Assembly: GCF_030696885.1 (NCBI RefSeq)
Contig: NZ_JAUYRI010000012.1
Location: 41,819-105,818, forward strand
Direction: 5' to 3'
DNA from: Thiobacillus sp.
Lineage (GTDB): Bacteria > Pseudomonadota > Gammaproteobacteria > Burkholderiales > Thiobacillaceae
Length of the DNA: 64,000 nt
Each line of letters begins with the position of its first letter. Positions within the stretch are counted from its first letter, which is position 1. Below the pieces are notes generated by a model. It was not told where the DNA came from. It ran no database searches and saw nothing but the letters and a program-made list of their open reading frames with translations. Made by a program: the position numbers and the translations under genes. Shown one piece after another: positions 63,861 to 64,000 of the stretch.

Positions 63861-64000
63861 ATGAATGCACTTCGTAGAAACGTACTGAAAGGCGCTGCCG
63901 GTGCAGGCGCCGTGGCCGTGGCCGTGGCCGCCGGTCTGCTGAAGCCGACCCAGGCGATGGCTGCCTGGAACAAGAGTGCCTTCGAGGCCAAGAACGTTGG
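63861..64000 (+). CDS. soxY: SoxY, sulfur-carrier subunit of SoxYZ, N-terminal fragment
   Basis: Only the first 46 codons lie in the window. Twin-arginine signal (LRRNVLKGAAGAG) with an Ala/Val-rich core (AVAVAVAAGLL) and likely cleavage after QAMA, then WNKSAFEAKN, the start of the mature SoxY fold. SoxY carries thiosulfate-derived sulfur on a C-terminal GGCGG arm that lies outside the window. AGGAG precedes the ATG by about 10 nt. Confidence 0.88.
   Translation, partial: MNALRRNVLKGAAGAGAVAVAVAAGLLKPTQAMAAWNKSAFEAKNV

Overview
The window looks like chromosome from a GC-rich, sulfur-oxidising betaproteobacterium, most likely Thiobacillus or a close relative. The reasons are the betaproteobacterial gene order (ndk-rlmN-pilW-rodZ-ispG-hisS-yfgM-bamB-der, then hflX-hflK-hflC-hisZ-purA), together with a lithotrophic sulfur region holding soxX-soxY, a cytoplasmic SoeABC-type sulfite dehydrogenase and a rhodanese/TusA/DsrE set. 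A GalT-family nucleotidyltransferase is best read as adenylylsulfate:phosphate adenylyltransferase (APAT), an enzyme described from Thiobacillus denitrificans. The organism assignment is inference from gene content; no rRNA gene is present. There is no CRISPR array, insertion sequence or prophage, and no gene-free stretch longer than about 300 bases.

Layout. 1-7837 (minus): pyrG-kdsA-eno-ftsB-zipA-ligA (ligA cut by the window edge) and ppsA. ppsA is divergent from ppsR with only 10 bp between the start codons. 8733-15761: a membrane GGDEF-EAL protein, a small unknown gene, a SpoU-type rRNA methyltransferase, a SenB-like glycosyltransferase, ycaO and a bacterial RIO kinase. 15773-16787: a small accessory patch with a lipoprotein gene, a 16-bp direct repeat and a MazF/PemK-like toxin-antitoxin pair. 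16872-25800: rlmB, rnr, tRNA-Leu(CAG), purA, hisZ, a DUF2065 gene and hflCKX. 25953-29675: a block lying between der and hflX where hfq would be expected; it carries a GAF-GGDEF-EAL protein, the apt candidate and two small unknown genes. 29699-38657: der back to ndk on the minus strand. 38755-43715: tilS, accA, slyD, bcp and roxA (probably leaderless), plus an unknown gene. 43746-52118: a ferritin-like DUF455 protein, lptG, lptF, pepA, holC, an unknown gene and valS.

52257-64000 is the sulfur region: a FadL-type outer-membrane protein, dsrE, tusA, rhodanese and soeCBA (all minus), then a TlpA-like thioredoxin, an unknown periplasmic protein, moaC, a BepA-like M48 protease, soxX and the start of soxY. 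A reasonable reading is that Sox proteins handle thiosulfate in the periplasm, rhodanese/TusA/DsrE carry persulfide sulfur in the cytoplasm, and SoeABC oxidises sulfite to sulfate using molybdenum cofactor, for which MoaC is needed. APAT would recover ADP from APS in the AMP-dependent branch.

Regulatory features visible in the sequence include a near-consensus promoter for tRNA-Leu whose -35 box overlaps the TTG start of rnr, and a perfect ATTAGA-N4-TCTAAT palindrome on the -10 box of the rhodanese gene. There is also a terminator-like hairpin inside the tusA-dsrE unit with only 22 nt before the dsrE start, so dsrE expression may depend on read-through.
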